Program-made: the position numbers and the translations under genes
Part shown: piece after piece, positions 8,184 through 16,418 of the stretch
Layout: each line of letters starts with the position of its first letter
Position numbering within the stretch: position 1 is the first letter of the stretch
Origin: Thaumarchaeota archaeon CSP1-1
Lineage (GTDB): Archaea > Thermoproteota > Nitrososphaeria > Nitrososphaerales > Nitrosopumilaceae
NCBI GenBank assembly: GCA_001443365.1
Contig: LDXL01000007.1
Location: 62,001-126,000 of the forward strand
Reading direction: 5' to 3'
DNA length: 64,000 nucleotides
Notes under the pieces: model-generated
What the model saw: the letters and a program-made list of their open reading frames with translations, nothing else
Database searches by the model: none
What the model was told of the DNA's origin: nothing

Positions 8184-8695
8184 TTGTTTGATTCTATTAC
8201 ATGTCTCCCAGTTATAGATAATGCCCACCCCTCATCATTTTTTTTTCTTGTAATGCTGGACAATACTATACATGAATTGCTCATCTTTGCAACGCATGAA
8301 AGAAGCATTATGTAACTATTTATCAATCTACCAGCATCTTTTTTCTCATTATGTAGATTAAAAAGACCATTTAGCGAATCCATGATTAACATAGATTTAT
8401 TCTCAGAAAGTTTTAGCAAAATTGTTTTGAGTGTTTTAATCCAATCGTCTTTAGTAGGGCGATACAAAGTTACACCATTTCGTAAAGAAATGATATTGGA
8501 AGTGACATACCCACTATACAACAAATCAAAATCAAGATAAAAAATAGGAGTATTTGTCTTTAAAATTAATTTGTTTAAGAAAATTGTTTTTAAAAAAGGA
8601 TCAGAAAACATAATCGAATTCAGGGTATTCAATTCAATGATTTTCATAATACTAGAAAGGTTTTCATCTGAATATTGCTCAGGATTTTTATCCAA
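8180..8695 (-). CDS. RecA/KaiC-like protein without a Walker A motif
   Basis: About 171 residues from TTG 8695, or 186 if read from TTG 8740. The C-terminal half looks like a RecA-superfamily core. A Walker B-like strand NKSMLIMDSLNGLF is followed by a helix, a second strand NSCIVLSSITRK and a terminal GRHVIES, as in RadB/KaiC/Rad55 proteins. The place where a P-loop would be (MFSDPFLKTIFLNKLI) lacks GxxxxGKT, so ATP binding is doubtful. I favour TTG 8695 because the shared TATA box at 8715-8724 is 25 bp away and the overlap with the divergent gene then vanishes. Function unknown; possibly a recombinase paralogue or a KaiC-like regulator. Confidence 0.6.
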   Translation of the reverse strand: MDKNPEQYSDENLSSIMKIIELNTLNSIMFSDPFLKTIFLNKLILKTNTPIFYLDFDLLYSGYVTSNIISLRNGVTLYRPTKDDWIKTLKTILLKLSENKSMLIMDSLNGLFNLHNEKKDAGRLINSYIMLLSCVAKMSNSCIVLSSITRKKNDEGWALSITGRHVIESNK

Positions 8696-8714
8696 CGCTA
8701 AACGAATCATTATC

Positions 8715-8724
8715 TGATATAATA
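8715..8724. promoter_or_regulatory. Shared TATA-like box for the divergent pair 8695(-)/8749(+)
   Basis: GATATAATAA reads as a TATA element on both strands. It is centred about 25 bp from TTG 8695 (minus) and 29 bp from ATG 8749 (plus). Longer frames of both genes would overlap each other and cross this element. Confidence 0.45.
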
Positions 8725-8748
8725 ATGAATTTGGATTCAACTGATTTC

Positions 8749-9879
8749 ATGCAGGATTTCCCACAAGATGGGAAAATCTATTTGAATAACGCTTCAGTTT
8801 CCTTAATGCCTTTTTCGAGCATAGAGGCAATGAAGAATTTTTTGGTAAATTATAGTATAAAGGGACCTGATTCAATTGATTCAGATGTATTTTTGAAAGA
8901 AAAGCTAATTCGAATTAGGAGGACTATTTCAAATTTAATACATTGCAGACCTGAAGAGATCGTTTTCACTCAAAGCACTACTGATGGAGTTAACATGGTT
9001 GCAACTGGCTTATCATTTGATTCCAAATCAAATGTTGTAATTCGAGGTATGGCACATGAACACCATGCGAATTATTATCCATGGTTACGTCTCTCACAAA
9101 AACTTTCATTAAAAAGTTTGAAAACAGATCTTAATGGTTTTTTTGATATTAAGGAACTTCATAATTTGGTTGATAAGAATACTAAATGTGTAGCCTTGAG
9201 TCATGCTTTGTATAATACTGGAGCAATCCTTCCAGTTGAAGAAATAGGTGAATATTTAGAAAAAAATAATGTACCATATTTTATAGACACTGCGCAAACA
9301 GTTGGATGTTTTGGTGAATATGATTTTAAAAAAACTAAAAGTAATTTTATGTCATTTAATGGTTCTAAATGGCTGTGCGGTCCTATGGGTACTGGAATTT
9401 TTTATTGTAAAAAAGAATCTAGTAAATTACTTGAGCCTTCTTCCATAGGTGGAGAATCGGCAATGGTTTATGACGAGACAAATCTTGTATACAAAGATAT
9501 TCCTGATAAATTTCAAACAGGATTTCGTAATTACGTAGGTTTTGTGGGATTAGAGGCGTCAATAAACTACATGTTACAATTTGGATTAAATAATATTCAT
9601 AGTAAAATTATGAAGCTTTCAAATCAGATGCGTGAGGAATTATCAAAAATATCTGGAATTACTTTGTTTGGACCAGAGGATCAATCTAAAAGAACTAGTA
9701 TTGTTTCGTTTTCTATAGATGGTCAAGAACCACAAAAAATTGTGGAATTATTAGAAAAGAAAAAGATTGTTATTGCTGTTCGTGAAATTGTGGATAAAAA
9801 AATTCTAAGAGCTTCTCCACATTTTTTTAACTCTGAAGAAGAAATTCAAAAAGTGGTGGATGAGATTAGAAAATTATGA
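8749..9879 (+). CDS. Class V aminotransferase / cysteine desulfurase-like PLP enzyme
   Basis: PLP-dependent enzyme of the class V (NifS/SufS/isopenicillin-epimerase-like) family, about 376 residues. The N terminus has the typical IYLNNASVSLMP start. The motif FTQSTTDGVNMV lies in the cofactor phosphate region, and HEHHANYYPW is the ring-stacking His region. The schiff-base lysine is in NGSKWLCGPMGTGIFY near residue 207 of this start. A SufS-type conserved catalytic Cys loop near the C terminus is not evident, so sulfur transfer is less certain than PLP chemistry. ATG 8725 is an alternative start. The 3' end overlaps the convergent Lrp-like gene by 6 bp. Confidence 0.85.
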   Translation: MQDFPQDGKIYLNNASVSLMPFSSIEAMKNFLVNYSIKGPDSIDSDVFLKEKLIRIRRTISNLIHCRPEEIVFTQSTTDGVNMVATGLSFDSKSNVVIRGMAHEHHANYYPWLRLSQKLSLKSLKTDLNGFFDIKELHNLVDKNTKCVALSHALYNTGAILPVEEIGEYLEKNNVPYFIDTAQTVGCFGEYDFKKTKSNFMSFNGSKWLCGPMGTGIFYCKKESSKLLEPSSIGGESAMVYDETNLVYKDIPDKFQTGFRNYVGFVGLEASINYMLQFGLNNIHSKIMKLSNQMREELSKISGITLFGPEDQSKRTSIVSFSIDGQEPQKIVELLEKKKIVIAVREIVDKKILRASPHFFNSEEEIQKVVDEIRKL

Positions 9880-10155
9880 TTTTTCTTGTTCTTCTATAAC
9901 CATCATAGTAAGGGTTGATTGAACCTTGTCTATTCTTCGGATTTTATTAGTAATTACTGATCTAAGGTTATCTGCACTATCCGAGCTAATCTTCAGTACT
10001 ATATCATAAACTCCGTATACACCCTGAACTTCATAATCAATGCTTGATTCATTGTCAAGTATTTCCTTTACTTTTGAAATTATTGTTTCATCAGAGCCTA
10101 AATCTGAATTTAACAAAACATATGCTATTGGCACATTCAGAATTTCAGTAGACAA
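9874..10155 (-). CDS. Stand-alone Lrp/AsnC ligand-binding (RAM) domain protein
   Basis: A 93-residue protein made only of the RAM (regulation of amino-acid metabolism) domain found at the C terminus of Lrp/AsnC regulators. Visible features are the ferredoxin-like babbab pattern: VPIAYVLLNSDLG, a helix, the strand pair VQGVYGVYDIVLKISS, then STLTMMVIEE. There is no helix-turn-helix, so it cannot bind DNA alone. Such proteins are thought to form oligomers with, or compete with, full Lrp proteins and to bind amino acids. Common in Nitrososphaerota. Confidence 0.85.
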   Translation of the reverse strand: MSTEILNVPIAYVLLNSDLGSDETIISKVKEILDNESSIDYEVQGVYGVYDIVLKISSDSADNLRSVITNKIRRIDKVQSTLTMMVIEEQEKS

Positions 10156-10212
10156 TATTTAACCTTTCATTATAGTATCAAAACTGATTAGTTAGTTAGA
10201 ATATTTTTCATT

Positions 10213-10308
10213 GTGAAACTAATAGATCTGACCCTTACTATTTCCCAAAATCTTCTAAGCTTTCCAGGTTCACCAGTTAGGGCAATTGGTATTCAAGAAA
10301 CAAATTGA
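10213..10308 (+). pseudogene. Fragment of a cyclase-family (kynurenine formamidase-like) gene
   Basis: An open frame from GTG 10213 to TGA 10306-10308 encodes 31 residues (KLIDLTLTISQNLLSFPGSP in the core) that match the conserved N terminus of the cyclase/kynurenine formamidase family (IDLT.xI..xxPxFPGxP). The metal-binding and catalytic parts are absent. The frame runs into the 3' end of the convergent radical SAM gene. It is most simply a 5' remnant left by a deletion. AT-rich sequence GAATATTTTT lies just upstream, so the promoter may survive. Confidence 0.5.
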
Positions 10309-11351
10309 AATCTATTTTGCTTATAATTTTTATGTAGAGGTCCAATAATCGGTATTTGGTTTCCACAAAATTTGCATTTGTTATCCTTATCCATGTTCCA
10401 CCCTTGAATATCAAAACCAAATCTTTTGACTACAATCTTGTTGCACTCTGAACAATAGGTATGTTCCCATGGGTGACCTGGAACATTCCCAAGATAGACA
10501 TACTTTAGACCCTCTTCTTTTGCAACCTGATAATGTTTCTCTAGTGTTTTAACAGGTGTTGGTTCATAATCCATCATTTTGTAATCAGGATGAAATCTCA
10601 AGAAATGAATTGGCATTTCGGGACCGAATTCATCATAAATAAATTTTGAAAGCTTTCTGGCATATTCTAAATTATCACCTACTTTTGGAACTATCAAATC
10701 TGTAATTTCAACATGAATCTTAGTCTTGTCCCTAATTTCTAAAAGAGTATCAAAAATTGGTTTAGGATCAGGAACAGCAATAAATTTTCTTGTAAACTCA
10801 GGTTCTGCGCTTCCCTTAAAATCAACTGTTATGGCATCCAAAAATTCTCCCATCATCTTTACAGTTTCAGGAGTATCGTAACCATTTGAAACAAAAATGT
10901 TCATTAATCCTTTTTTTCTTGCAGCTATCCCACAATCGCGTGCAAATTCTATGAAAATGGATGGTTGATTGTATGTGTATGCAATTCCCTGAGCTCCGTA
11001 TTTTATTGTAGTAGTGACAACTTCGTCAGGAGTCATATCAACGCCTTCTACCTTTCTTCTCTGACTAATGTCAGAGTTTTGGCAATACTTGCAAAGCCAA
11101 TTGCATCCAGTAGTTGCAATTGAAAATATTTTAGACCCTGGATAATAGTGAGTTACTGGTTTTTTTTCTATTGGATCAACATGTCCCGCAATAACTTTTC
11201 CATAAACAAAAAGCTCCAACTTTCCATCTTTATTGCCTCTAACACCACAAAGGCCTATCTGATCTTTTTTTATTTCACAATATCTTGCGCAAGCAGTACA
11301 GCGCACTTTGTCATCTGGTAATTTTTCATATAGAATTGCTTCTTTATTCAA
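10293..11351 (-). CDS. amrS: AmmeMemoRadiSam system radical SAM enzyme
   Basis: Radical SAM protein of the AmmeMemoRadiSam set, which also has AMMECR1 and Memo homologues. The reaction is unsolved. The radical SAM cluster motif is C83-x3-C87-x2-C90 in GCNWLCKYCQN. An N-terminal cysteine-rich segment (CTACARYCEIKKDQIGLCGV) is typical of this family. The C terminus has two more CxxC pairs (YCSECNKI and CKFCGN). 352 residues is full length. The partner genes are not in this window. Confidence 0.9.
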   Translation of the reverse strand: MNKEAILYEKLPDDKVRCTACARYCEIKKDQIGLCGVRGNKDGKLELFVYGKVIAGHVDPIEKKPVTHYYPGSKIFSIATTGCNWLCKYCQNSDISQRRKVEGVDMTPDEVVTTTIKYGAQGIAYTYNQPSIFIEFARDCGIAARKKGLMNIFVSNGYDTPETVKMMGEFLDAITVDFKGSAEPEFTRKFIAVPDPKPIFDTLLEIRDKTKIHVEITDLIVPKVGDNLEYARKLSKFIYDEFGPEMPIHFLRFHPDYKMMDYEPTPVKTLEKHYQVAKEEGLKYVYLGNVPGHPWEHTYCSECNKIVVKRFGFDIQGWNMDKDNKCKFCGNQIPIIGPLHKNYKQNRFQFVS

Positions 11352-11386
11352 TTATTCTCACTGTAAATTTTTTTGGTATATGTTTA

Positions 11387-11611
11387 CTATTTGAAAAAAT
11401 CATATTCTTGACTTCTTTTCTGTTTTGGTAAATCCTTCATTACTGCTTGAACTACCTCACTATGATTATACGTGAGATGTCGTAGAAATTTAGCAGATTC
11501 GTCCTTTCGCAAATCTTCATTTCCAAAAATTATTTCAGGACTAGCTAACTCTTTCATTATAGTCTTGCATTCATCACATGGTTCAAAATCAAGATATAGT
11601 TTCAATGTCAT
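11387..11611 (-). CDS. Small protein with a CxxC motif, function unknown
   Basis: 74 residues from ATG 11611 (77 if ATG 11620 is used). A TATA-like ATAAATA is centred 27 bp before 11611, favouring that start. The only motif is EPCDECKTIM near the N terminus, a CxxC after a hydrophobic strand, which might bind metal or be redox-active. The rest is charged and helical. Small intergenic gaps to the flanking radical SAM and CDC48 genes on the same strand suggest a co-oriented cluster. Confidence 0.6.
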   Translation of the reverse strand: MTLKLYLDFEPCDECKTIMKELASPEIIFGNEDLRKDESAKFLRHLTYNHSEVVQAVMKDLPKQKRSQEYDFFK

Positions 11612-11642
11612 TTTTATCATTCATCCTAGATTAGTATTTATC

Positions 11643-13793
11643 CTATTTGATAGTTTGAGCAAGAGGTTCCTCTGTTTTTTTGAGTTTAGGTTTAACCTTC
11701 TCAATAGCATCCATCAAGTCTTTTTGTGTAATTTCGATTTCTTTTACTGAATGTGATTTTCCACTTACATAACGCTTCAAAGCCGTAATACCAGCCCTAT
11801 TTGCTATTGCAGCAATTTCGGCACCACTAAAACCATCTGTATGATCAACTAATTTTCCTAAATCTACATCTTTTGCAAGTGGTTTTTTCTTTGTATGGAT
11901 TTTGAAGATATTTTCACGTCCTTTTGAATCTGGTAATGGCACCTCAATAATACGATCAAATCTGCCTGGTCTAAGTATTGCAGGATCAATTATATCAATT
12001 CTATTAGTGGCACCAATTATCAACACATTGTGAAGCTCTTCTAATCCATCTATCTCTGTCAAGATTTGGGAAACTACATTTTGTGTAACATGTGAATCAG
12101 AGCTATCTCCTCTTCTTGGAATTAGCGCATCTACCTCATCTAAAAACACTATACAAGGAGCTACTTGTCTTGCTTTTCTGAAAATTTCTCTGACACCTTT
12201 TTCAGATTCTCCTACCCATTTTGATAATAATTCAGGACCTTTTATGCTAATGAAATTAGATTCAGTCATTTTTGCAACTGCCTTTGCTATCAAAGTTTTA
12301 CCTGTACCTGGAGGACCATGTAACAAAATTCCTTTTGGTGCTTGAACATCAACATATTCAAAAGCTTCTTTGTGTTTAATTGGCCATTCGATTGCTTCAC
12401 GTAATTCCTCTTTGAGGGATTCTAATCCCCCTACATCATCCCATGTCACATTAGGGGTTTGTACCATAACTTCACGTAATGCAGAAGGCCTAACTTCTTT
12501 TAATGAATCTCGAAAATCTTCATTTGTAATTATAATTTTTTGTAATATTTTTTGAGGAATTTTTTCTTGATCAAAATCTATCTCAGGCATAACTCTTCTT
12601 AATGATCGCATTGCGGCTTCTTTGGCTAAGGCTTCCAAGTCAGCTCCCACAAATCCATGGGTTACTTTTGATATGGCTTTAAGATCGACTTTTGCTTCAA
12701 GTGGCATGCCACGAGTATGGATATTTAGAATCTCATATCTTCCTTCATCATCAGGAATTCCAATTTCAATTTCTCTATCAAATCTTCCTGGTCTTCGAAG
12801 CGCAGGATCAAGAGAATCAGGTCTATTTGTTGCAGCAATTACTACAACCTTACCTCTACTTTTCATTCCATCCATTAAAGTAAGGAGTTGTGAAACGATT
12901 CGTTTTTCAACTTCACCAGAAACTTCCTCTCGTTTTGGCGCAATTGAATCAATTTCATCAATGAAAATAATGCTCGGGGCATTTTCTTCTGCTTGTTTAA
13001 AAAATTCTCTTAGTCTTTCTTCGCTTTCACCATAAAATTTTCCCATAATTTCTGGTCCGCTTATGGAAGTAAAATTAGCATTGGTCTCACCTGCAACGGC
13101 TTTTGCTAAAAGTGTCTTGCCAGTTCCAGGAGGGCCATATAATAAAACACCTTTGGGAGCTTCAACTCCTATTTTTTCAAATAATTCAGGATGTCTCATT
13201 GGTAATTCTACCATTTCTCTAATTTTTTGAACCTCGTTTTTCAAACCCCCAAGTTCGTCGTAAGTGATTCTTGGTATAGAAGTATCAACGGCTTTTGTCA
13301 TAGAACCAAGTTTGAAAATAGTGTTTTCAGTAACAATTACAGGTTTGACTGGTTTTGTATTAGTTATAATAAATTGAATTTTGCCCCCCATATGGGTTGG
13401 TAATACAATTGAATCATGAATTGTAAAAACATGATTTTGATAAGTGTTAATCATCACTTCGTGAAGTTGTGCTTCATCAATAGATAATTTTTCTGTGGGT
13501 GATAAAACAATTTGTTCAGCTTCTCCAGCTTCAACAGATTTTACAGTAACTTTGTCACCAATACCTCCACCAATGTTATGCCTAGTTATTCCGTCTATTT
13601 TGATAATTCCAGAACCATAGTCTTCGGTTGATCCTGGCCAAAGCTTAACATGAGTTTTCTTATGATAAGTTAATTCTAAAATTTGGCCTGTATCCCATTT
13701 TGTGTCTTCAATAATTTTAGGATCAATTATTGCTCTACCTTTTCCAACGTGCTGTTGAGGAATTTCCTCAATTTTTAATTGAATTTCACTCAT
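11643..13793 (-). CDS. CDC48/VCP-type AAA+ ATPase
   Basis: Hexameric unfoldase of the CDC48/p97 family, acting in protein quality control with the proteasome. 716 residues: an N domain (double-psi barrel with [12 protein letters not shown]) to about residue 175, then D1 with Walker A GPPGTGKT at 220-227 and Walker [11 protein letters not shown], then D2 with a second GPPGTGKT near 495 and [10 protein letters not shown]. Arg fingers and sensor motifs are in place ([34 protein letters not shown]). The tail is AQTIK rather than a clear HbYX proteasome-docking motif. It sits downstream of an Hsp20 gene, a chaperone neighbourhood. Confidence 0.95.
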   Translation of the reverse strand: MSEIQLKIEEIPQQHVGKGRAIIDPKIIEDTKWDTGQILELTYHKKTHVKLWPGSTEDYGSGIIKIDGITRHNIGGGIGDKVTVKSVEAGEAEQIVLSPTEKLSIDEAQLHEVMINTYQNHVFTIHDSIVLPTHMGGKIQFIITNTKPVKPVIVTENTIFKLGSMTKAVDTSIPRITYDELGGLKNEVQKIREMVELPMRHPELFEKIGVEAPKGVLLYGPPGTGKTLLAKAVAGETNANFTSISGPEIMGKFYGESEERLREFFKQAEENAPSIIFIDEIDSIAPKREEVSGEVEKRIVSQLLTLMDGMKSRGKVVVIAATNRPDSLDPALRRPGRFDREIEIGIPDDEGRYEILNIHTRGMPLEAKVDLKAISKVTHGFVGADLEALAKEAAMRSLRRVMPEIDFDQEKIPQKILQKIIITNEDFRDSLKEVRPSALREVMVQTPNVTWDDVGGLESLKEELREAIEWPIKHKEAFEYVDVQAPKGILLHGPPGTGKTLIAKAVAKMTESNFISIKGPELLSKWVGESEKGVREIFRKARQVAPCIVFLDEVDALIPRRGDSSDSHVTQNVVSQILTEIDGLEELHNVLIIGATNRIDIIDPAILRPGRFDRIIEVPLPDSKGRENIFKIHTKKKPLAKDVDLGKLVDHTDGFSGAEIAAIANRAGITALKRYVSGKSHSVKEIEITQKDLMDAIEKVKPKLKKTEEPLAQTIK

Positions 13794-13819
13794 ATTTTAT
13801 CACCATAAAAAAAGGAGGT

Positions 13820-14332
13820 TTATTCTACCTCCACAGTTTTGCCTTTTGGCTTTTCTTGCTCAACTAGGTTAAACCTTAATTCCAGAATTCCATTTTTGTA
13901 TGAGGCCTTTGCGGAATTTTCGTCCACTTTTTGAGTTATTGAAACTTTTGCATGGTATTTCTTTTCACCATGTTCTGCATCAATGTGAACTGCTTTATTT
14001 TCTACAACAACCTTAACGTCTTTTTTTTCTACTCCTGGCATTTCGGCTACAAGTTTGAGAACTTTCTCTTTTTCATCAACTAGTATATCCACTAAAGGCT
14101 CTCTAGTATCTGATGTTGGAAGTAAACCTGGTTTTACATTTCCATATTCTTTTACTACTGGTTTTCCGTCAGGTCCAATGGTCATAGCATAACCATAATA
14201 AAATGGCCCATACTGTTGAATGTCTCCAGTTTCTTTAGCCTCATTAAAGACATCATCTAGATTCATGAAGGATCTGGACATTCTCTTGAAGAGTCTATCA
14301 AATTCGTCATCAAAGAACATTGTCATATTCAC
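13820..14332 (-). CDS. Small heat-shock protein, Hsp20/alpha-crystallin family
   Basis: ATP-independent holdase chaperone of 170 residues. The alpha-crystallin domain occupies about residues 80-165, with strands EKVLKLVAEMPGVEKKDV and ASYKNGILELRFNLVE. The flanking N-terminal region is rich in Phe, Met and Asp (MNMTMFFDDEFDRLFKRM) and mediates oligomers in the family. There is a C-terminal anchor-like region but no clear I-x-I motif. The gene precedes cdc48 by 26 bp, so they are probably cotranscribed. The upstream divergent spacer carries repeats that may be regulatory. Confidence 0.92.
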   Translation of the reverse strand: MNMTMFFDDEFDRLFKRMSRSFMNLDDVFNEAKETGDIQQYGPFYYGYAMTIGPDGKPVVKEYGNVKPGLLPTSDTREPLVDILVDEKEKVLKLVAEMPGVEKKDVKVVVENKAVHIDAEHGEKKYHAKVSITQKVDENSAKASYKNGILELRFNLVEQEKPKGKTVEVE

Positions 14333-14340
14333 CTATAAGA

Positions 14341-14422
14341 TGTAATATTTATGACATTATATAAAGATTATGATGAATTTAATGAAATATTACATAAGCC
14401 TAATATAATTGACATTATATAA
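14341..14422. promoter_or_regulatory. Repeats in the hsp20 divergent promoter region
   Basis: Two patterns stand out. TGTAATATTT (14341-14350) and AAATATTACA (14385-14394) form a perfect 10-bp inverted repeat, and TGACATTATATAA occurs twice directly (14352-14364 and 14410-14422). TAATATAAT at 14401-14409 would serve as TATA for the plus gene at 14432. They could be heat-shock or autoregulatory sites; this is inference from symmetry only. Confidence 0.4.
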
Positions 14423-14431
14423 TAATTTTGT

Positions 14432-15094
14432 ATGCGATTAGTAAATGCTTCTGTCCCTGATGCTGTTAGGGAAATAATCACACAAAATCGTTCAATATAT
14501 GATTGTATGAAAATGGATCTGATTAACTATACAGCTTTAGCTGTAAAGATTCAGCCAGTTGTAGAAAAGCATCTTGGAGGCCAAGTCAACTTGAATACGA
14601 TTGTTGTTGCGATAAAGAGATATTCTGACTCTTTTGAGCAAAAAGATGAAGTAAAAAAAGAATCGGTTCTCAAAAATGCTAGGCTCTCGTTAACTGATGG
14701 AATTTTAGGTATCAAATTTTCAACTGATGATTTTGGAATTGAAGATACTGCTTCCCTCATGAATAAATTTTCAGAAATAAATCCAGATTATGAATTCTTT
14801 AGATTAGCAGATTCTTTTAGAGTTTTGACAGAAGATTTGGCTGGTATTAGAGAATTATTTGGGGCTTTTGGTAATGCAGAGGATAAATTTAGTACAGGTT
14901 TAGCTAAAATCAAAATTCTCATTCCACCCGAACAGGATAGAAATGATGTTGCCTCCTATGTTGCTGGAGTACTTCATTCAAATGGAATAGAGCCAGCTAA
15001 TGCTTTTTTTAGCCAGGATAATATCACTATTGTTCTAAATGAAAAGGATGCATCTAGAGCCTATGAAATTTTAAGATCAGAAATTGTGAGATAA
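14432..15094 (+). CDS. Protein with ACT-like C-terminal region, function unknown
   Basis: 220 residues, cytosolic. The N-terminal 70 residues look helical and start with a short conserved-looking RLVNASVPDAVREIITQNRSIYDCMKMDLINYTALA segment (split here only by reading). The C-terminal two thirds contain two beta-alpha-beta units like ACT domains: GLAKIKILIPPEQDRNDVAS and FFSQDNITIVLNEKDASRAYEIL. In other archaea similar proteins are labelled ACT domain proteins. ACT domains bind amino acids, so a sensor role is possible. It is divergent from hsp20 with a TATA box 26 bp upstream. Confidence 0.7.
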   Translation: MRLVNASVPDAVREIITQNRSIYDCMKMDLINYTALAVKIQPVVEKHLGGQVNLNTIVVAIKRYSDSFEQKDEVKKESVLKNARLSLTDGILGIKFSTDDFGIEDTASLMNKFSEINPDYEFFRLADSFRVLTEDLAGIRELFGAFGNAEDKFSTGLAKIKILIPPEQDRNDVASYVAGVLHSNGIEPANAFFSQDNITIVLNEKDASRAYEILRSEIVR

Positions 15095-15102
15095 AATTCA
15101 GA

Positions 15103-15426
15103 TTATACGCCAAGGCTTTCTGCTTTGGTCAAATCTAGATAGACCTTATCTCCTACTGAAAGTCCAAGTTCCTTGTACTCGTGCATATCAATTTTCAAGG
15201 AGGTCATGCCGCCTCCTGATAAACCACCCATCCCACCAGATAACATTTTGTTTAATCCCTTCATCATATCGTCCATATTCGAAAATCCCATGATGTTAGA
15301 GCCAAAGGGAGATGAAAGAGGTTGGTTTCCTTCTTTGATATCTTTAGCTGAGGATAGAGAAACTATTACGTAGGGGGCACCATCTGGGGCTGCATCAATA
15401 CGTACAATCACATATTCTTTCTTCAT
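15103..15426 (-). CDS. Protein with glycine/methionine-rich loop, function unknown
   Basis: 107 residues. The N-terminal strand region (EYVIVRIDAAPDGAPYVIVS) and C-terminal region (LGLSVGDKVYLDLTKAESL) look like an SH3/OB-like barrel. Between them is a flexible insert with MMKGLNKMLSGGMGGLSGGG. I do not recognise the family. It is convergent with the ACT-like gene and divergent from the ETF operon. Confidence 0.65.
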   Translation of the reverse strand: MKKEYVIVRIDAAPDGAPYVIVSLSSAKDIKEGNQPLSSPFGSNIMGFSNMDDMMKGLNKMLSGGMGGLSGGGMTSLKIDMHEYKELGLSVGDKVYLDLTKAESLGV

Positions 15427-15539
15427 AGACTATTTTCTCAATTTGGCTATTTTACTTTATTCCTTCTGAGGAGTAAAAATTCATGTTTTTTGGAAAAATA
15501 CCGCTTAACTTAAATCTGTACTTTTGAACTGACCAAAAT

Positions 15540-16418
15540 ATGGAACCGCTTAATATAGCTGTAATCATAAAATTAGAACCAGATTTTTCTGAGGGAAATG
15601 TGAGTTACAATCCAGATGGGACCCTTAATAGAGCCGAAACAAAGAACACGCTTGGCCCACATAGTGCTATAGCAGCTGAGGCTGCATTTTATGCTAAAGT
15701 CAAGTATGGAGCAAATATTTTCATTGGTACAATGGGACCGCCAATTGCAGATTTGGCTCTTCAACAAGCCCAAGAAATCAGTGATGCAAAGGAGCTGCAT
15801 CTTTACAGTGACAGAGCTTTTGCTGGAGCAGACACTTTAGGAACTGCTGAAGCTATAAGAGCTGGATTAGGAAAAATTGAAGAAAATCTTGATTTGGTAT
15901 TTTCCGGACATCGAGCTTCTGATGGTGAGACAGGACAGACAGGACCTCAAGTTGCCTGGAAATTAGGTTTTACTTTTCTTGGTAATGTTATTAGTTATGA
16001 TGTTGATGTTGAGAAAAGAACAGTTAGGGCCAAAAGATTGGTCAGTTTGCAAGGTGTCGATGTTGTTATAGAAGAGGTTGAAGCTCCTTTACCAGTTTTT
16101 ATCGCAATTGATCCCTCATTCAAATCAAATTATAAAACAGTATCAGAAAGATTGGCTTTTCAAAAATATAAAAAAGAAGCACAGATGCGTGCTAAAGGTT
16201 ATAAAAATTATCTCAAAGTTTTCAATGTAGAACAACTAGGAGTTGATCCAACCCTAATTGGTCTTCCTGGTTCACCTACTATAGTTTACAAAGTGGAAAG
16301 GGTGCCAAAGAGTACTGCTACAAGACAAGTAACCGTTGTAGATGGTTCTAATCCTGAAGAAATTAAAAAAGTGGTAATTAAGATGCGAGAGGCCTTATTG
16401 GCTATGGTGATTAAATGA
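15540..16418 (+). CDS. etfB: Electron transfer flavoprotein, beta subunit
   Basis: ETF carries electrons from flavin dehydrogenases to a membrane quinone oxidoreductase. The 292-residue beta subunit has the ETF fold start NIAVIIKLEPDFSEGNV and the signature region around GHRASDGETGQTGPQVAWKLG. A TATA-like TTAAATC is centred 28 bp upstream of the ATG. The stop overlaps the etfA start as ATGA, giving translational coupling. First gene of an etfB-etfA-ETF:QO operon. Confidence 0.93.
   Translation: MEPLNIAVIIKLEPDFSEGNVSYNPDGTLNRAETKNTLGPHSAIAAEAAFYAKVKYGANIFIGTMGPPIADLALQQAQEISDAKELHLYSDRAFAGADTLGTAEAIRAGLGKIEENLDLVFSGHRASDGETGQTGPQVAWKLGFTFLGNVISYDVDVEKRTVRAKRLVSLQGVDVVIEEVEAPLPVFIAIDPSFKSNYKTVSERLAFQKYKKEAQMRAKGYKNYLKVFNVEQLGVDPTLIGLPGSPTIVYKVERVPKSTATRQVTVVDGSNPEEIKKVVIKMREALLAMVIK

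Noticed and set aside
12622-13035. A plus-strand 137-codon frame inside cdc48
   Set aside because: Antisense of a well-conserved AAA domain, so its open state comes from codon use.
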